A stretch of 64,000 nt of DNA, from contig NZ_JAPHNL010000013.1 of the NCBI RefSeq assembly GCF_026274175.1, positions 1 through 64,000 on the forward strand. The letters are read 5' to 3'. The notes beneath the pieces were generated by a model. It made no database searches. It was not told the origin of the DNA and saw nothing but the letters and a program-made list of their open reading frames with translations. Positions 20,006-28,843 of the stretch are shown here, piece by piece. The position numbers and the translations under genes were made by a program. Numbering within the stretch: the first letter of the stretch is position 1; every line of letters starts with the position of its first letter. This DNA comes from Streptomyces beihaiensis (lineage in GTDB: Bacteria > Actinomycetota > Actinomycetes > Streptomycetales > Streptomycetaceae).

Positions 20006-20178
20006 GATGGTCTCCTTGTGGGCTGTGAGGGGGGCTATGGGTCCGTCGGTCCGTCGGTCGGCCCGTCGGGTCAGTACACCCGACGTCCGTTCGTAAGTCT
20101 GTCGGTTGTGTGGACCGGACCCGGCCCGAGAACTCATCGGTGTCGTCGGCGTGTTTTTCCGCGAGCGCGCCTCGGCGC
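20006..20178. other. Intergenic region with GTCCGTCGG repeats
   Basis: About 170 bases between two minus-strand genes. Around 20041-20075 a CCGTCGGT unit recurs several times. The region should hold the promoter for the RibD-like/DinB-like operon; no clear -10/-35 pair was found. Confidence 0.4.
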
Positions 20179-21684
20179 CTACTTCACCGTCCGGGGCAGC
20201 CGCAGGCTCAGCCCCACCGTCAGGGCCACCGCGGCGAGCTGGGCCAGGAGCGTGGCCACCAGAGCGTCGCGCATGCCCATGCCGGGGACCAGCGAGAGGA
20301 ACAGGGAGCCCAGCGTGGCCACGCCGAGCGCCAACGCCGCCTGCTGCGCCGTCGTCATCACGCCGCCGCCGACACCCGCCCGCTGCGCCGGTACCTCGGA
20401 GAGGATGACCCGGAAGAGGATGGGCAGTTGCAGCGCCTGACCCGCACCGGCGAGCGCCGCGCCCGGGAGCAGCTGCACGGTGCCGAGGTCAGGCCAGGTG
20501 CGCCACGCGGCGAGCGCGATCAGCGCCACCCCCGCCGCCTGTGCGAGCCCGCCGACCGTGATCACCCGGGTGCCCCACCGGGCCACCAGGCGCGGACCGG
20601 CGAGCGACACCGCGAAGAAGACCAGCGCCATGGGCGCGAGTGCCAGGCCCGCGCGGGTCGCGCTCTGCCCCTCGCCCTGCTGCAACGCCACCGCGATCAC
20701 GAACATGAAGCCGCTGAACCCGACCGAGAACGGCAGCACCATCACGATGCCCCTGCGCAGGGACGTGAGGCGGAAGAGGGACGGCGGGACCAGCGGTGTG
20801 CGGCCCGCGCGGTCCGCCCGGCGCTCCACCGCGTAGAAGGCGTACGAGAGCGGTACGAACGCGGCGAGCGACAGCCACGTCCACAGCGGCCACCCCGCCG
20901 ACCGGCCCTCCGTCAGCGGAGCGAGGAGCGCGAGGAGGGCCAGGGTGAGCAGCACCGTGCCGGGGCCGTCGACCGGCTCCGGGCGCGGCGAGCGGGTCTC
21001 GGGGACCGTACGGCCCGTGAGGATCAGGGCGAGCACGACCACGGGCACGTTGACGAGGAACACCGAGCGCCAGCCCGTGCCGAGCACGTCCGCCGAGACC
21101 AGGACGCCGCCGAGTACCTGCCCGGTCACCATCGACAGGCCCGCCGTGGCGCCGTACATGCTCATCGCGCGCGCCCGGTGCCGCCCGGTCGTCGTGGCCT
21201 GCACGGTCGCCAGGACCTGCGGCAGCATCGCCGCCGCGGCCGCGCCCTGCGCCACCCGCGCCGCGACCAGGGTCCACGCGGTCGGCGCGAGGCCGCAGGC
21301 CAGCGAGGTCAGGCCGAATGCCGCCATGCCCCCGAGGAACAGGCGGCGGCGGCCGAGGAGATCGCCGAGGCGGCCGCCCAGGACGAGCAGAACGGCGTAC
21401 GCGATGCCGTAACCGGCGACGACCAGTTCGAGAACCGGTTCACTCGCCGAGAGGTCGCGGTCGATCGTGGGCAGGGCGACGTTGACGATGAAGAAGTCGA
21501 TGAGCGGCAGGGCGGCGCCGAGGAGCACGGTGAAGAGGCCAGGGCCGCTGAGCGTGGTCGTGCCGACCGGCGCGGCGGGTGCGACCGGCGGCCGCTGTGT
21601 CGAGGGAGCCGATGAAAGCGAGGACGAGGACGAGGAGGAGGGGGACGGCGAGGGCGAGGACGAGGTGGATGTCGAGGTGGACAT
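20179..21684 (-). CDS. MFS drug exporter, DHA2 (14-TM) type (cassette 1)
   Basis: 501-residue inner-membrane transporter with about 14 hydrophobic segments. After a 40-residue Ser/Pro/Thr-rich N-terminus, the motifs LIDFFIVNVALPTIDRDL and GGRLGDLLGRRRLFLGG identify the DHA2 drug:proton antiporter branch. The ATG at 21684 is the mirror position of that in cassette 2. It is divergent from MmyB-like regulator 2 with a shared operator element between them. The exported compound is unknown. Confidence 0.9.
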   Translation of the reverse strand: MSTSTSTSSSPSPSPSSSSSSSLSSAPSTQRPPVAPAAPVGTTTLSGPGLFTVLLGAALPLIDFFIVNVALPTIDRDLSASEPVLELVVAGYGIAYAVLLVLGGRLGDLLGRRRLFLGGMAAFGLTSLACGLAPTAWTLVAARVAQGAAAAAMLPQVLATVQATTTGRHRARAMSMYGATAGLSMVTGQVLGGVLVSADVLGTGWRSVFLVNVPVVVLALILTGRTVPETRSPRPEPVDGPGTVLLTLALLALLAPLTEGRSAGWPLWTWLSLAAFVPLSYAFYAVERRADRAGRTPLVPPSLFRLTSLRRGIVMVLPFSVGFSGFMFVIAVALQQGEGQSATRAGLALAPMALVFFAVSLAGPRLVARWGTRVITVGGLAQAAGVALIALAAWRTWPDLGTVQLLPGAALAGAGQALQLPILFRVILSEVPAQRAGVGGGVMTTAQQAALALGVATLGSLFLSLVPGMGMRDALVATLLAQLAAVALTVGLSLRLPRTVK

Positions 21685-21733
21685 GGCATCGAGAGTCCAC
21701 CACCCCTCAAGGTGGTACCAGAGTGTTCTTATC

Positions 21734-21754
21734 CTGGTAGAAGTCCTACCTGGA
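21734..21754. promoter_or_regulatory. Operator-like element of MmyB regulator 2
   Basis: CCTGGTA-N7-TACCTGG, an imperfect palindrome (6 of 7 arm positions) with the same geometry as the elements at 999 and 24372. It lies between the divergent exporter and regulator genes. GGTACCAGAGT just upstream is also shared with the third locus. Confidence 0.7.
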
Positions 21755-21785
21755 AACAGGACCACCGCTTCGGCATGCTGGCAGC

Positions 21786-22751
21786 ATGACCGTCATGACG
21801 CACGACGAGTTCGCGGCGAACCAGACGTACCCGGCGCGGCAGACGGGGCAGACGCAGCAGGCGCGGCACGCGCAGCCGGTGGACACGCCCGCCGAGATCC
21901 GCCGCCACGAACTGGCCGGGTTTCTGCGCAGCCGCCGCGAGCGCATCGCGCCCGAGGACGTCGGCCTGCCGCGCGGGCGGCGCCGCCGCACGCCCGGCCT
22001 GCGCCGCGAGGAGGTCGCACAGCTCTCCGCGGTCGGGGTCACCTGGTACACGTGGCTGGAGCAGGGCCGCGACATCCAGGTCTCGGCGCAGGTGCTCGAC
22101 GCGCTCGCCCGCACGCTGCGGCTCGACGCCAGCGAGCGCGCCCACCTGTTCGGCCTGGCCGGGGCGATCGACCCGACACCGGCGGCGAGCTGCACCCCGC
22201 TCAGCCCCGAACTGGTCGCCATGATGCGGCAGCTGGAGCCGTACCCGGCCTGTGTGCAGAACAGCCGCTACGACATCGTCGCCCACAACCGCACGTACGG
22301 GATGCTCCTGTGCGACCTGGACGAGGTCCCGGCCGAGGACCGCAACTGCATGCTCCTCGCCTTCACGCACGACGCCTGGCGCAGCTCGCTCATCGACCGT
22401 GACGAGGTGCTCGCCAACATGGCCGCCAAGTTCCGTGCCACGATGGCCGATCACCTCGGGGAGCCCGCCTGGAAGCTGCTCATCAAGCGGCTCACCGACG
22501 ACTCCGCCGAGTTCCGTGAGGTGTGGGAGCGGCACGAGGTGCGAGGCTCCTTCCCCAGCAAGGTCAAGCACTTCCGCAACGCGCACGTCGGCCGGGTGGA
22601 CGTCGTCCACACGGACCTGTGGCTCGGCCGGGACGGCGGCGCGCGCCTGGTGACGTACACGCCGCACGACGACGAGACCCGTGCCCGCCTGGAGAAGCTC
22701 CACGACCTCGCCCTCGCGCGGGAGGCCGCGCGGGAGGCCCCGCGGGGCTGA
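21786..22751 (+). CDS. MmyB-like XRE family transcriptional regulator (copy 2)
   Basis: 321-residue regulator. A 35-residue Gln/Ala-rich N-terminus precedes the helix-turn-helix (ELAGFLRSRRERIAPEDVGL, RRRTPGLRREEVAQLS, WYTWLEQGRDI). The C-terminal domain includes QNSRYDIVAHNRTYGMLL, typical of the MmyB ligand-binding region, which in a crystallised relative binds a fatty acid. Divergent from the DHA2 exporter; likely its repressor. Confidence 0.9.
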   Translation: MTVMTHDEFAANQTYPARQTGQTQQARHAQPVDTPAEIRRHELAGFLRSRRERIAPEDVGLPRGRRRRTPGLRREEVAQLSAVGVTWYTWLEQGRDIQVSAQVLDALARTLRLDASERAHLFGLAGAIDPTPAASCTPLSPELVAMMRQLEPYPACVQNSRYDIVAHNRTYGMLLCDLDEVPAEDRNCMLLAFTHDAWRSSLIDRDEVLANMAAKFRATMADHLGEPAWKLLIKRLTDDSAEFREVWERHEVRGSFPSKVKHFRNAHVGRVDVVHTDLWLGRDGGARLVTYTPHDDETRARLEKLHDLALAREAAREAPRG

Positions 22752-22770
22752 GCGGCCGCTCGGCGGCCGC
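22752..22770. terminator. Bidirectional hairpin between regulator 2 and exporter 2
   Basis: GCGGCCGC repeats at 22752-22759 and 22763-22770 with a 3-base spacer. It starts directly at the regulator's stop codon and sits 18 bases beyond the end of the convergent exporter gene. Confidence 0.5.
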
Positions 22771-22787
22771 CGTGTCGCCGCGCGGGC

Positions 22788-24323
22788 TCACGCCCCCGTC
22801 GACGCCCGCGTGGCCGCCGCGTCCTTCGGATCCTCCAGGCCCTCCGCCGTCCGCCGGGCCGTCTCGCGCGCCCACCGGCCGCTGGTCAGCGCGCCGAGCA
22901 GCAGCACCGCGAGGCCGCACCCGGCGATGATCCACCAGCAGGCCCGGCTCGCCCCGACGAACGCCTTCACGTACGGCGATCCGGCGATGCCCGAGGCGAG
23001 CACCGCGCCGATCACGGCGACGCCGAGCGTCGAGCCGACCTGCCGACTGGTCGAGGCGACGGCCGCTGCCACGCCCGCCTGCGCGCGCGGCATGCCGGAG
23101 ACGGCGGTGTTGGTGATCGGCGCGTTGACGAAGCCGAAGCCCAGGCCGAACAGGACGTAGCCGAGGAACAGGGTGGTGTCCGACGTCTCCGCGTCGAACG
23201 CGGCGAACAGCACCCCGCTCGCCGTCATCGCCGCGCCCGCGACCAGCAGCGGTGTCCGCGGACCCCGGCTGCCGACCAGCCGGCCCGAGACCGGCCCGCA
23301 CACCAGCGTCATCCCCGCCATCGGCAGCATCCACAGACCCGCGTGCAGCGCGTCCAGGCCCCGTACGTCCTGGAGGTACAGCGTGGACACGAACAGGAAA
23401 CCGCCGAGCGCCGCGAACGCGCCGATCGCGATGACCGTGGCGCCGCTGAACGGTGCCGAGCGGAAGAACCGCAGGTCGATGAGGGGCTCCTCGCGGCGCG
23501 GCTCGTAGCCGATGATGCCGGTCAGCGCGGCGAGGGCCACCGCCGCGAAGACCATGATCCGTACCGAGGTCCACCCCGCGTGCGGGCCCTCGATGATCGC
23601 GTACGTCAGCGAGCCCAGCAGCGCGATCATGAGCAGCTGCCCGACCGGGTCGGGGCGGCGGGCCTTGGGGGCGCGGGACTCCGGGACGAACCTCCACGTC
23701 AGCAGCAGGGCCGCGAGGCCGACGGGCAGATTGACCCAGAAGATCGAGCGCCAGCCGACGGAATCCACGAGCAGCCCGCCCACCAGCGGGCCCGCGGCCA
23801 TCGAGAGACCGACGACACCGCCCCACACCCCGATGGCGCGAGCGCGCTCGCGCGGGTCGGTGAAGGTGTTCGTGATGATCGACATGGCGACCGGGTTGAG
23901 CATCGAACCGCCGATCGCCTGCACCATCCGGAAGGCGACCAGCGCGTTCAGGTTCGGCGCCAGCGAGCAGGCCACCGAGGCGGCCGTGAACAGCGTCAGA
24001 CCGATCATGAAGATCCTGCGCCGGCCGATCCGGTCGGCGGTCGACCCGGCCAGCATCAGCAGCGAGGCGAGTACCAGGGTGTAGGCGTCGATCGTCCATT
24101 GCATGCCCGGCAACGTGGCGCCGAAGTCCTTCGCCATGGACGGGAGGGCGACATTCAGGATGGTGACGTCGAGGCTGACGATCAGCAGGCTCATGCAGCA
24201 GATCGCCAGGACGAGCATCCGCCTGCCGTGCGAGAGCGGGACCACTGCATCGGGCATGTATTCGACGGTATCCCGATCCTGTCCAGGCCGGGAACGTGAG
24301 GTCGTGGAGGAGCTGGAGGTCAT
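22788..24323 (-). CDS. MFS drug exporter, DHA2 (14-TM) type (cassette 2)
   Basis: 511-residue membrane transporter. Motifs LLIVSLDVTILNVALPSM and GSTADRIGRRRIFMIG place it in the DHA2 drug-antiporter group, and about 14 hydrophobic segments follow. The ATG at 24323 gives a short polar N-terminus (MTSSSSTTSRSRPG); MPDAVVPLSHG further in is an alternative start. Paired with the divergent MmyB-like regulator 3 in the same layout as cassette 1. Confidence 0.9.
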   Translation of the reverse strand: MTSSSSTTSRSRPGQDRDTVEYMPDAVVPLSHGRRMLVLAICCMSLLIVSLDVTILNVALPSMAKDFGATLPGMQWTIDAYTLVLASLLMLAGSTADRIGRRRIFMIGLTLFTAASVACSLAPNLNALVAFRMVQAIGGSMLNPVAMSIITNTFTDPRERARAIGVWGGVVGLSMAAGPLVGGLLVDSVGWRSIFWVNLPVGLAALLLTWRFVPESRAPKARRPDPVGQLLMIALLGSLTYAIIEGPHAGWTSVRIMVFAAVALAALTGIIGYEPRREEPLIDLRFFRSAPFSGATVIAIGAFAALGGFLFVSTLYLQDVRGLDALHAGLWMLPMAGMTLVCGPVSGRLVGSRGPRTPLLVAGAAMTASGVLFAAFDAETSDTTLFLGYVLFGLGFGFVNAPITNTAVSGMPRAQAGVAAAVASTSRQVGSTLGVAVIGAVLASGIAGSPYVKAFVGASRACWWIIAGCGLAVLLLGALTSGRWARETARRTAEGLEDPKDAAATRASTGA

Positions 24324-24371
24324 GGCATCGACCATCGCTCCTCACTCAACCGGGTACCAGAGTCAGCTCAT

Positions 24372-24392
24372 CCTGTTACAGGCAGTACCTGG
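24372..24392. promoter_or_regulatory. Operator-like element of MmyB regulator 3
   Basis: CCTGTTA-N7-TACCTGG lies between the divergent genes. The left arm is weaker than in the other two copies, but the right arm and the 7-base spacer are identical in layout. GGTACCAGAGT lies 18 bases upstream, as in cassette 1. Confidence 0.65.
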
Positions 24393-24424
24393 CAACGGGA
24401 TGGCGCCGGGAGCATCCTGGTGAC

Positions 24425-25342
24425 ATGACCGCCACCGCCCCCACAGCGACGACCGCGGCCGCCGCGGACGAGGCCCGCCGCGCCGAACTGGCCGCGTTTC
24501 TGCGCAGCCGCCGCGAACGCATCAGCCCCGAGCAGGCGGGTCTGCCGCGCACCGCCCGCCGCCGCACGCCCGGCCTGCGCCGCGAGGAGGTCGCGCACCT
24601 CGCCGCGGTCGGTGTGACCTGGTACACGTGGCTGGAGCAGGGCCGCGCCATCAACGTGTCACCGGGCGTGCTCGACGCCGTCGCCCGCGCGCTCCAGATG
24701 GACCCGACCGAGCGGTCCCACGCCTTCGCGCTGGCCGGCGTCAGCGACCCGCGGGCCGAGACCGCGTGCACGACCATCACCGCCGCGACGCTGCGCACCA
24801 TGCACAAGCTGGCGCCCTTCCCGGCCACGGTGAAGAACGCCCGCTACGACATCCTGGCCTGGAACCAGCCCTACGCCGACGTCTTCGGAGACCCCGCCGA
24901 GCTCGCCCCCGAGCACCGCAACGGGCTGTGGCTGATGGCCATGAGCGAGCGCTGGCGCACCCAGTGCGTGGAGCGGGACGTGATGCTGCCCGCCATCGTC
25001 GCGAAATTCCGCCAGGCCATGACCGAGCACCTCGCCGAGCCCGCGTGGAAGGAGCGGCTCGACATGCTGCTGGCGGCGTCGGAGGAGTTCCGCGCGCTGT
25101 GGGAGCTGCACGACGTCGCGCCGATGACCCCGCACGTCAAGCGGTATCTGCACCCCGACCCGGAGATCGGGATGCTCCGCCTGGAACACCGGCACCTGTG
25201 GCTGTCGCCGGACCGGAGCGCCAAGCGCCTGGTCGCGTGCGTGCCCGTGGACGACGAGAGCGAGGAACGCCTGGAGAGGCTGGCCGCCCGGACCGGGGCT
25301 GCCCGGACCGGGGCTGCCCGCACCGGGACGCTCGCCGGGTGA
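24425..25342 (+). CDS. MmyB-like XRE family transcriptional regulator (copy 3)
   Basis: 305-residue regulator closely similar in architecture to copy 2: ELAAFLRSRRERISPEQAGL, RRRTPGLRREEVAHLAAVG, WYTWLEQGRAI, then KNARYDILAWNQPYADVF in the ligand domain. The C-terminus carries a 15-base in-frame repeat giving RTGAARTGAARTG. Divergent from DHA2 exporter 2; likely its repressor. Confidence 0.9.
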   Translation: MTATAPTATTAAAADEARRAELAAFLRSRRERISPEQAGLPRTARRRTPGLRREEVAHLAAVGVTWYTWLEQGRAINVSPGVLDAVARALQMDPTERSHAFALAGVSDPRAETACTTITAATLRTMHKLAPFPATVKNARYDILAWNQPYADVFGDPAELAPEHRNGLWLMAMSERWRTQCVERDVMLPAIVAKFRQAMTEHLAEPAWKERLDMLLAASEEFRALWELHDVAPMTPHVKRYLHPDPEIGMLRLEHRHLWLSPDRSAKRLVACVPVDDESEERLERLAARTGAARTGAARTGTLAG

Positions 25343-25392
25343 GCCACAATGGAACCTTGCCCCCTGCCCCGTACGCTCCGGAGAGCCCCGCG

Positions 25393-26583
25393 ATGTCCGT
25401 TTCCGCCCTGACCATCGGCCCCCACCAGGTGCGGCCGCCGGTCGTCCTCGCCCCCATGGCCGGGATCACCAACGCGCCGTTCCGGACGCTGTGCCGGGAG
25501 TTCAGCGGCGGCAAGGGACTCTTCGTCAGCGAGATGATCACCACCCGCGCCCTGGTCGAGCGCAACGAGAAGACCATGCGGCTCATCCGTTTCGACGCGT
25601 CGGAGAAGCCGCGCTCCATCCAGCTGTACGGGGTCGACCCGGCCACCGTCGGCAAGGCCGTCCGCATGATCGCGGAGGAGGACCTCGCCGACCACATCGA
25701 CCTGAACTTCGGCTGCCCGGTCCCCAAGGTGACCAGGAAGGGCGGCGGCTCCGCCCTCCCCTACAAGCGGAACCTGCTGCGCGCGATCCTGCGCGAAGCC
25801 GTGTCAGGGGCGGGTGACCTGCCGGTCACGATGAAGATGCGCAAGGGCATCGACGACGACCACATCACGTACCTCGACGCGGGCCGCATCGCGGTGGAGG
25901 AAGGCGTCACGGCGATCGCGCTGCACGGCCGTACCGCGGCCCAGCACTACGGCGGCACGGCCGACTGGGACTCCATCGCTCGCCTGAAGGAACACGTCCC
26001 GGAGATCCCGGTCCTCGGCAACGGCGACATCTGGTCGGCGGACGACGCCCTGCGCATGGTCCGCGAGACCGGGTGCGACGGGGTGGTCGTCGGCCGCGGC
26101 TGCCTGGGCCGCCCGTGGCTCTTCGCCGACCTCGTCGCCGCGTTCGAGGGCCGCGAGGAGCGGATGCGGCCCACGCTGCGGGTGGTGGCCGACGCGATGG
26201 TGCGGCATGCGACGCTGCTCGACGAGTGGCTGGAGAGCGGAGGGGCGGCCCACGGGGCCTCCGCCGAGGGCGATGGTGGGGGACGGGAGGGCGAGTCGCG
26301 CGGCGTCGTCGACTTCCGCAAGCACGTCGCCTGGTACCTGAAGGGGTTCTCGGTCGGCTCGGAGATGCGCAAGCGGCTGGCTGTCACGTCGTCGTTGGCC
26401 GAACTCCGTTCCGGCCTCGACGAGCTGGACCTCGACCAGCCCTGGCCCGACGGCGCGGCGGACGGCCCGCGCGGGCGGACCTCCGGCAACAATCGGGTGG
26501 TGCTGCCGGACGGGTGGCTCCGGGACCCGTACGACTGCGCCGGGGTGTCGTCGGACGCGGAGCTGGACTCGTCCGGGGGGTGA
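25393..26583 (+). CDS. dusB: tRNA-dihydrouridine synthase
   Basis: 396-residue FMN enzyme that reduces specific uridines in the tRNA D-loop. Barrel motifs: VVLAPMAGITNAPFR, the catalytic-Cys segment HIDLNFGCPVPKVTRKGGG, MKMRKGIDDDH, ALHGRTAAQHYGG, and VLGNGDIWSADDA for FMN phosphate. A Gly/Glu-rich insertion (ASAEGDGGGREGESRG) near residue 295 interrupts the C-terminal helical domain. The ATG at 25393 has no strong ribosome site. Confidence 0.94.
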   Translation: MSVSALTIGPHQVRPPVVLAPMAGITNAPFRTLCREFSGGKGLFVSEMITTRALVERNEKTMRLIRFDASEKPRSIQLYGVDPATVGKAVRMIAEEDLADHIDLNFGCPVPKVTRKGGGSALPYKRNLLRAILREAVSGAGDLPVTMKMRKGIDDDHITYLDAGRIAVEEGVTAIALHGRTAAQHYGGTADWDSIARLKEHVPEIPVLGNGDIWSADDALRMVRETGCDGVVVGRGCLGRPWLFADLVAAFEGREERMRPTLRVVADAMVRHATLLDEWLESGGAAHGASAEGDGGGREGESRGVVDFRKHVAWYLKGFSVGSEMRKRLAVTSSLAELRSGLDELDLDQPWPDGAADGPRGRTSGNNRVVLPDGWLRDPYDCAGVSSDAELDSSGG

Positions 26584-26746
26584 GGGGAGGCCGCCCGCCC
26601 GGGAGTGTTTCGCTGCCGGGTGCGGCGGTGGTCGTGGCCGGTCGCGCGGTTCCCCGCCACCCTGAGGGGCGGGGGGCCGCGCCGATATGCGGCTCCGCCG
26701 TGTGGGCCCGAGCACGCCACGACGGCGCGGCGGCCGACCCGATCGC
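26584..26746. other. Convergent intergenic region after dusB
   Basis: 163 bases between the ends of dusB and the glycoside hydrolase gene. It holds one copy of a Streptomyces interspersed repeat (26631-26674). No gene was seen. Confidence 0.6.
26631..26674. repeat. Streptomyces interspersed GC repeat, copy A
   Basis: The core GCGCGGTTCCCCGC is followed by ACCCTGAGGGGCGGGG. The same element recurs at 45964-46007 and, inverted, at 53464-53497. I know it as a widespread intergenic repeat in Streptomyces genomes. Its two halves can pair as a hairpin. Confidence 0.75.
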
Positions 26747-28843
26747 TCAACCACCCACGGCGCTCAGCAACGCCAACGGCGCCGCGGCCGACCGCGACTC
26801 CCGCGCACACGCGTACGGATGCGGCACCGGCACCGGGTAGGCGGAACGTTCGTACCCGGCCAGAACCTCCGGCAGCCGTCCGCCGCAGGCGACGGATGCC
26901 GCCACCACACCCCGCGCCACAACCCTCGCCTCGTCGCGCAGTCCGTAGCGCGCGAGCCCGCTCACGATCAGCGCGTTGTCGTGCGGCCACACCGACCCCC
27001 GGTGATACGACAGCGGGTGATACGCGGCCTGCCCGGCCGCGACGGTCCGTACGCCCCACCCCGAGAAGAAGTCCGGCGCGAGGAGCCTGCGGCCCACCGC
27101 CTCTCCGTGCTCCTTGTCGAGCAGCCCCGACCACAGCAGATGCCCGGCGTCGGAGGCGAGCGCGTCCACGTGCCGGCCCTCGCCGTCGAGCGCCAGGGCC
27201 ACGAACTCCTGCTCCGGCATCCAGAAGTCCCGCTGGAACCGGTCCCGCAGATCCGCCGCGGTCTGCTCCAGGAGCGCCGCGTGGACCTCGTCGCCCCACA
27301 CGGCGCGCGCGAGCCCCGCGGTGCGCACCAGCGCGTCGTACGCGTAGCCCTGCGCGCCCGCCGCCATCACCGGGCCGGTCGGACGGCCGCCGTCCGCGCC
27401 GCAGATCGCGCCGGGGGAGTCCTTCCAGTTCTGATTGGCCAGGCCGCCGCGGTCGGCGCGGTAGACGAGATAGCCGCGCGAGGTCAGACCGCCGTGGTCG
27501 AGCATCCAGCCGACCGCGGCCCGCGCGTGCGGCTCAAGACGCCGGGCCAGTGACAGGTCACCGGTCTGCTCGGTGTACGCGCCGAGCAGCACCAGGAAGA
27601 GCGGGGTCGCGTCGACCGAACCGTAGTAACGCCCGTACGGCACCTGCCCGAAGTGCGCCAGCTCGCCGTGGCGCACCTCGTGCACGATCTTGCCGGGCTG
27701 CGCGACGGGCTCGTCCGTCGCCTCGGTCGCCTGCGTCGCGGCGAGCACCGGCAGCGTCGCGGCGGCCAGCTCGGGACGGTACGGCAGGGCGAACAACGAG
27801 GTGAGCAGCGCGTCGCGGCCGAGCAGCGTGAGGAACCACGGGACGCCCGCCGCCGGAACCAGGTGGCGCTCACCGTCCGGGCCCGCCGCGGGCACCCGGA
27901 GCGCCGCCAGGTCCGCGAGGCCCTGCGCGCAGGCCGCCGTGAGCTCGGGCCACGTGTCGGGCAGCTCGACGTCGGCCACGAACTCCCGTACCCGCGCGGC
28001 GATCTCGGCCGACGCGGCGGCCGGGCTCGCGGGAATCCGCACCGCCCGGACGCCGTGCGGGCGGGCGGCCACCCGCAGCGTCAGCCCGGTGTGGCCGTGC
28101 GCCGGTACGTCGAGCGTCCACACCAGGCGGCGGGCGCCGGTTCCGGTCTCCTCGACGGCGTCGGGCGCGGGCTCCGCGGTGACGGTCGTCGCGGCCCGCC
28201 AGTCGCCGCGCCGGTAGGTGAACTCCACGCCGTCGTCTAGGACTTCACGCCCGCGCACCGCACCCGGTTTCGCGTACGTTCGGTGGTCGTCACGCAGCTC
28301 GAACTGATCGGCGAAGTCGGCGTCGACGGTCAGCGCGAGCAGCACCGTCGTGGGCACCGAGTGGTTGGAGGCGACGCGCAGCTCCTCGACGAACGACCCG
28401 TCCCCGACGGCCTGTTCACGGAAGAGCGTGTACGCGGGCGGCTCCTGGCGCCCGCCGCGCGGCACCAGCACGCAGCGGGCCACGCCCTCGTCCTCGACGG
28501 CCTGCGGGGTGAGCACCTCCGGCGCGGCCCCGTCGACGGTCAGCTGCCAGCGCGACAGGTGCCGGGCGTCGCGTACGAACAGGCCGTCGGGCGAGGCGCC
28601 GCCGCGCACGGCGGTCAGCGCGCCGGACGGGTCCGTCGAGACGAACGTGCCGCCCCGTACCAGGAGCCGCCGCCCGTGTCCGTGTCCCTGCCCGTGCCCC
28701 TGCACGTACCCGTACCCGTGGCCGTACCCGTACGCGTGGCTGTGCGCCTGTCCGTGCGGCTGTCCGTGTGCTTGTCCGGGCGTCTGCCGGGGTGTCTGTC
28801 CGGGTCCGTTCGGCTGGGCGTACACGCGTGCTTCGGTCGTCAT
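26747..28843 (-). CDS. Glycogen-debranching-type / amylo-alpha-1,6-glucosidase family protein
   Basis: 698-residue cytoplasmic glycoside hydrolase. After an unusual His/Gly/Tyr/Gln-rich tail (about residues 10-57), a beta-rich N-terminal domain begins GGTFVSTDPSGALTAVRGG and matches the GDE N-terminal domain. The C-terminal (alpha/alpha)6 barrel carries WFLTLLGRDALLTSLFALPY, NQNWKDSPGAI and YHRGSVWPHDNALI. It shares a 4-base overlap with the upstream hydrolase, so the pair is translationally coupled. The substrate is probably an alpha-glucan or a small alpha-glucoside. The divergent ROK regulator probably controls the operon. Confidence 0.85.
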   Translation of the reverse strand: MTTEARVYAQPNGPGQTPRQTPGQAHGQPHGQAHSHAYGYGHGYGYVQGHGQGHGHGRRLLVRGGTFVSTDPSGALTAVRGGASPDGLFVRDARHLSRWQLTVDGAAPEVLTPQAVEDEGVARCVLVPRGGRQEPPAYTLFREQAVGDGSFVEELRVASNHSVPTTVLLALTVDADFADQFELRDDHRTYAKPGAVRGREVLDDGVEFTYRRGDWRAATTVTAEPAPDAVEETGTGARRLVWTLDVPAHGHTGLTLRVAARPHGVRAVRIPASPAAASAEIAARVREFVADVELPDTWPELTAACAQGLADLAALRVPAAGPDGERHLVPAAGVPWFLTLLGRDALLTSLFALPYRPELAAATLPVLAATQATEATDEPVAQPGKIVHEVRHGELAHFGQVPYGRYYGSVDATPLFLVLLGAYTEQTGDLSLARRLEPHARAAVGWMLDHGGLTSRGYLVYRADRGGLANQNWKDSPGAICGADGGRPTGPVMAAGAQGYAYDALVRTAGLARAVWGDEVHAALLEQTAADLRDRFQRDFWMPEQEFVALALDGEGRHVDALASDAGHLLWSGLLDKEHGEAVGRRLLAPDFFSGWGVRTVAAGQAAYHPLSYHRGSVWPHDNALIVSGLARYGLRDEARVVARGVVAASVACGGRLPEVLAGYERSAYPVPVPHPYACARESRSAAAPLALLSAVGG
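28675..28800 (-). repeat. In-frame His/Gly/Tyr-coding repeat tract
   Basis: A run of 6-base units of the form GGNCAC/GGNTAC encodes the low-complexity N-terminus of the debranching-type enzyme. Such tracts change length easily by slippage in steps of two residues. Confidence 0.6.

Noticed and set aside
28675-28815. CRISPR-like repeat array
   Set aside because: Units are 6 bases, in frame within a coding sequence, and lack spacers; it is a coding microsatellite. No CRISPR array was seen anywhere in the window.
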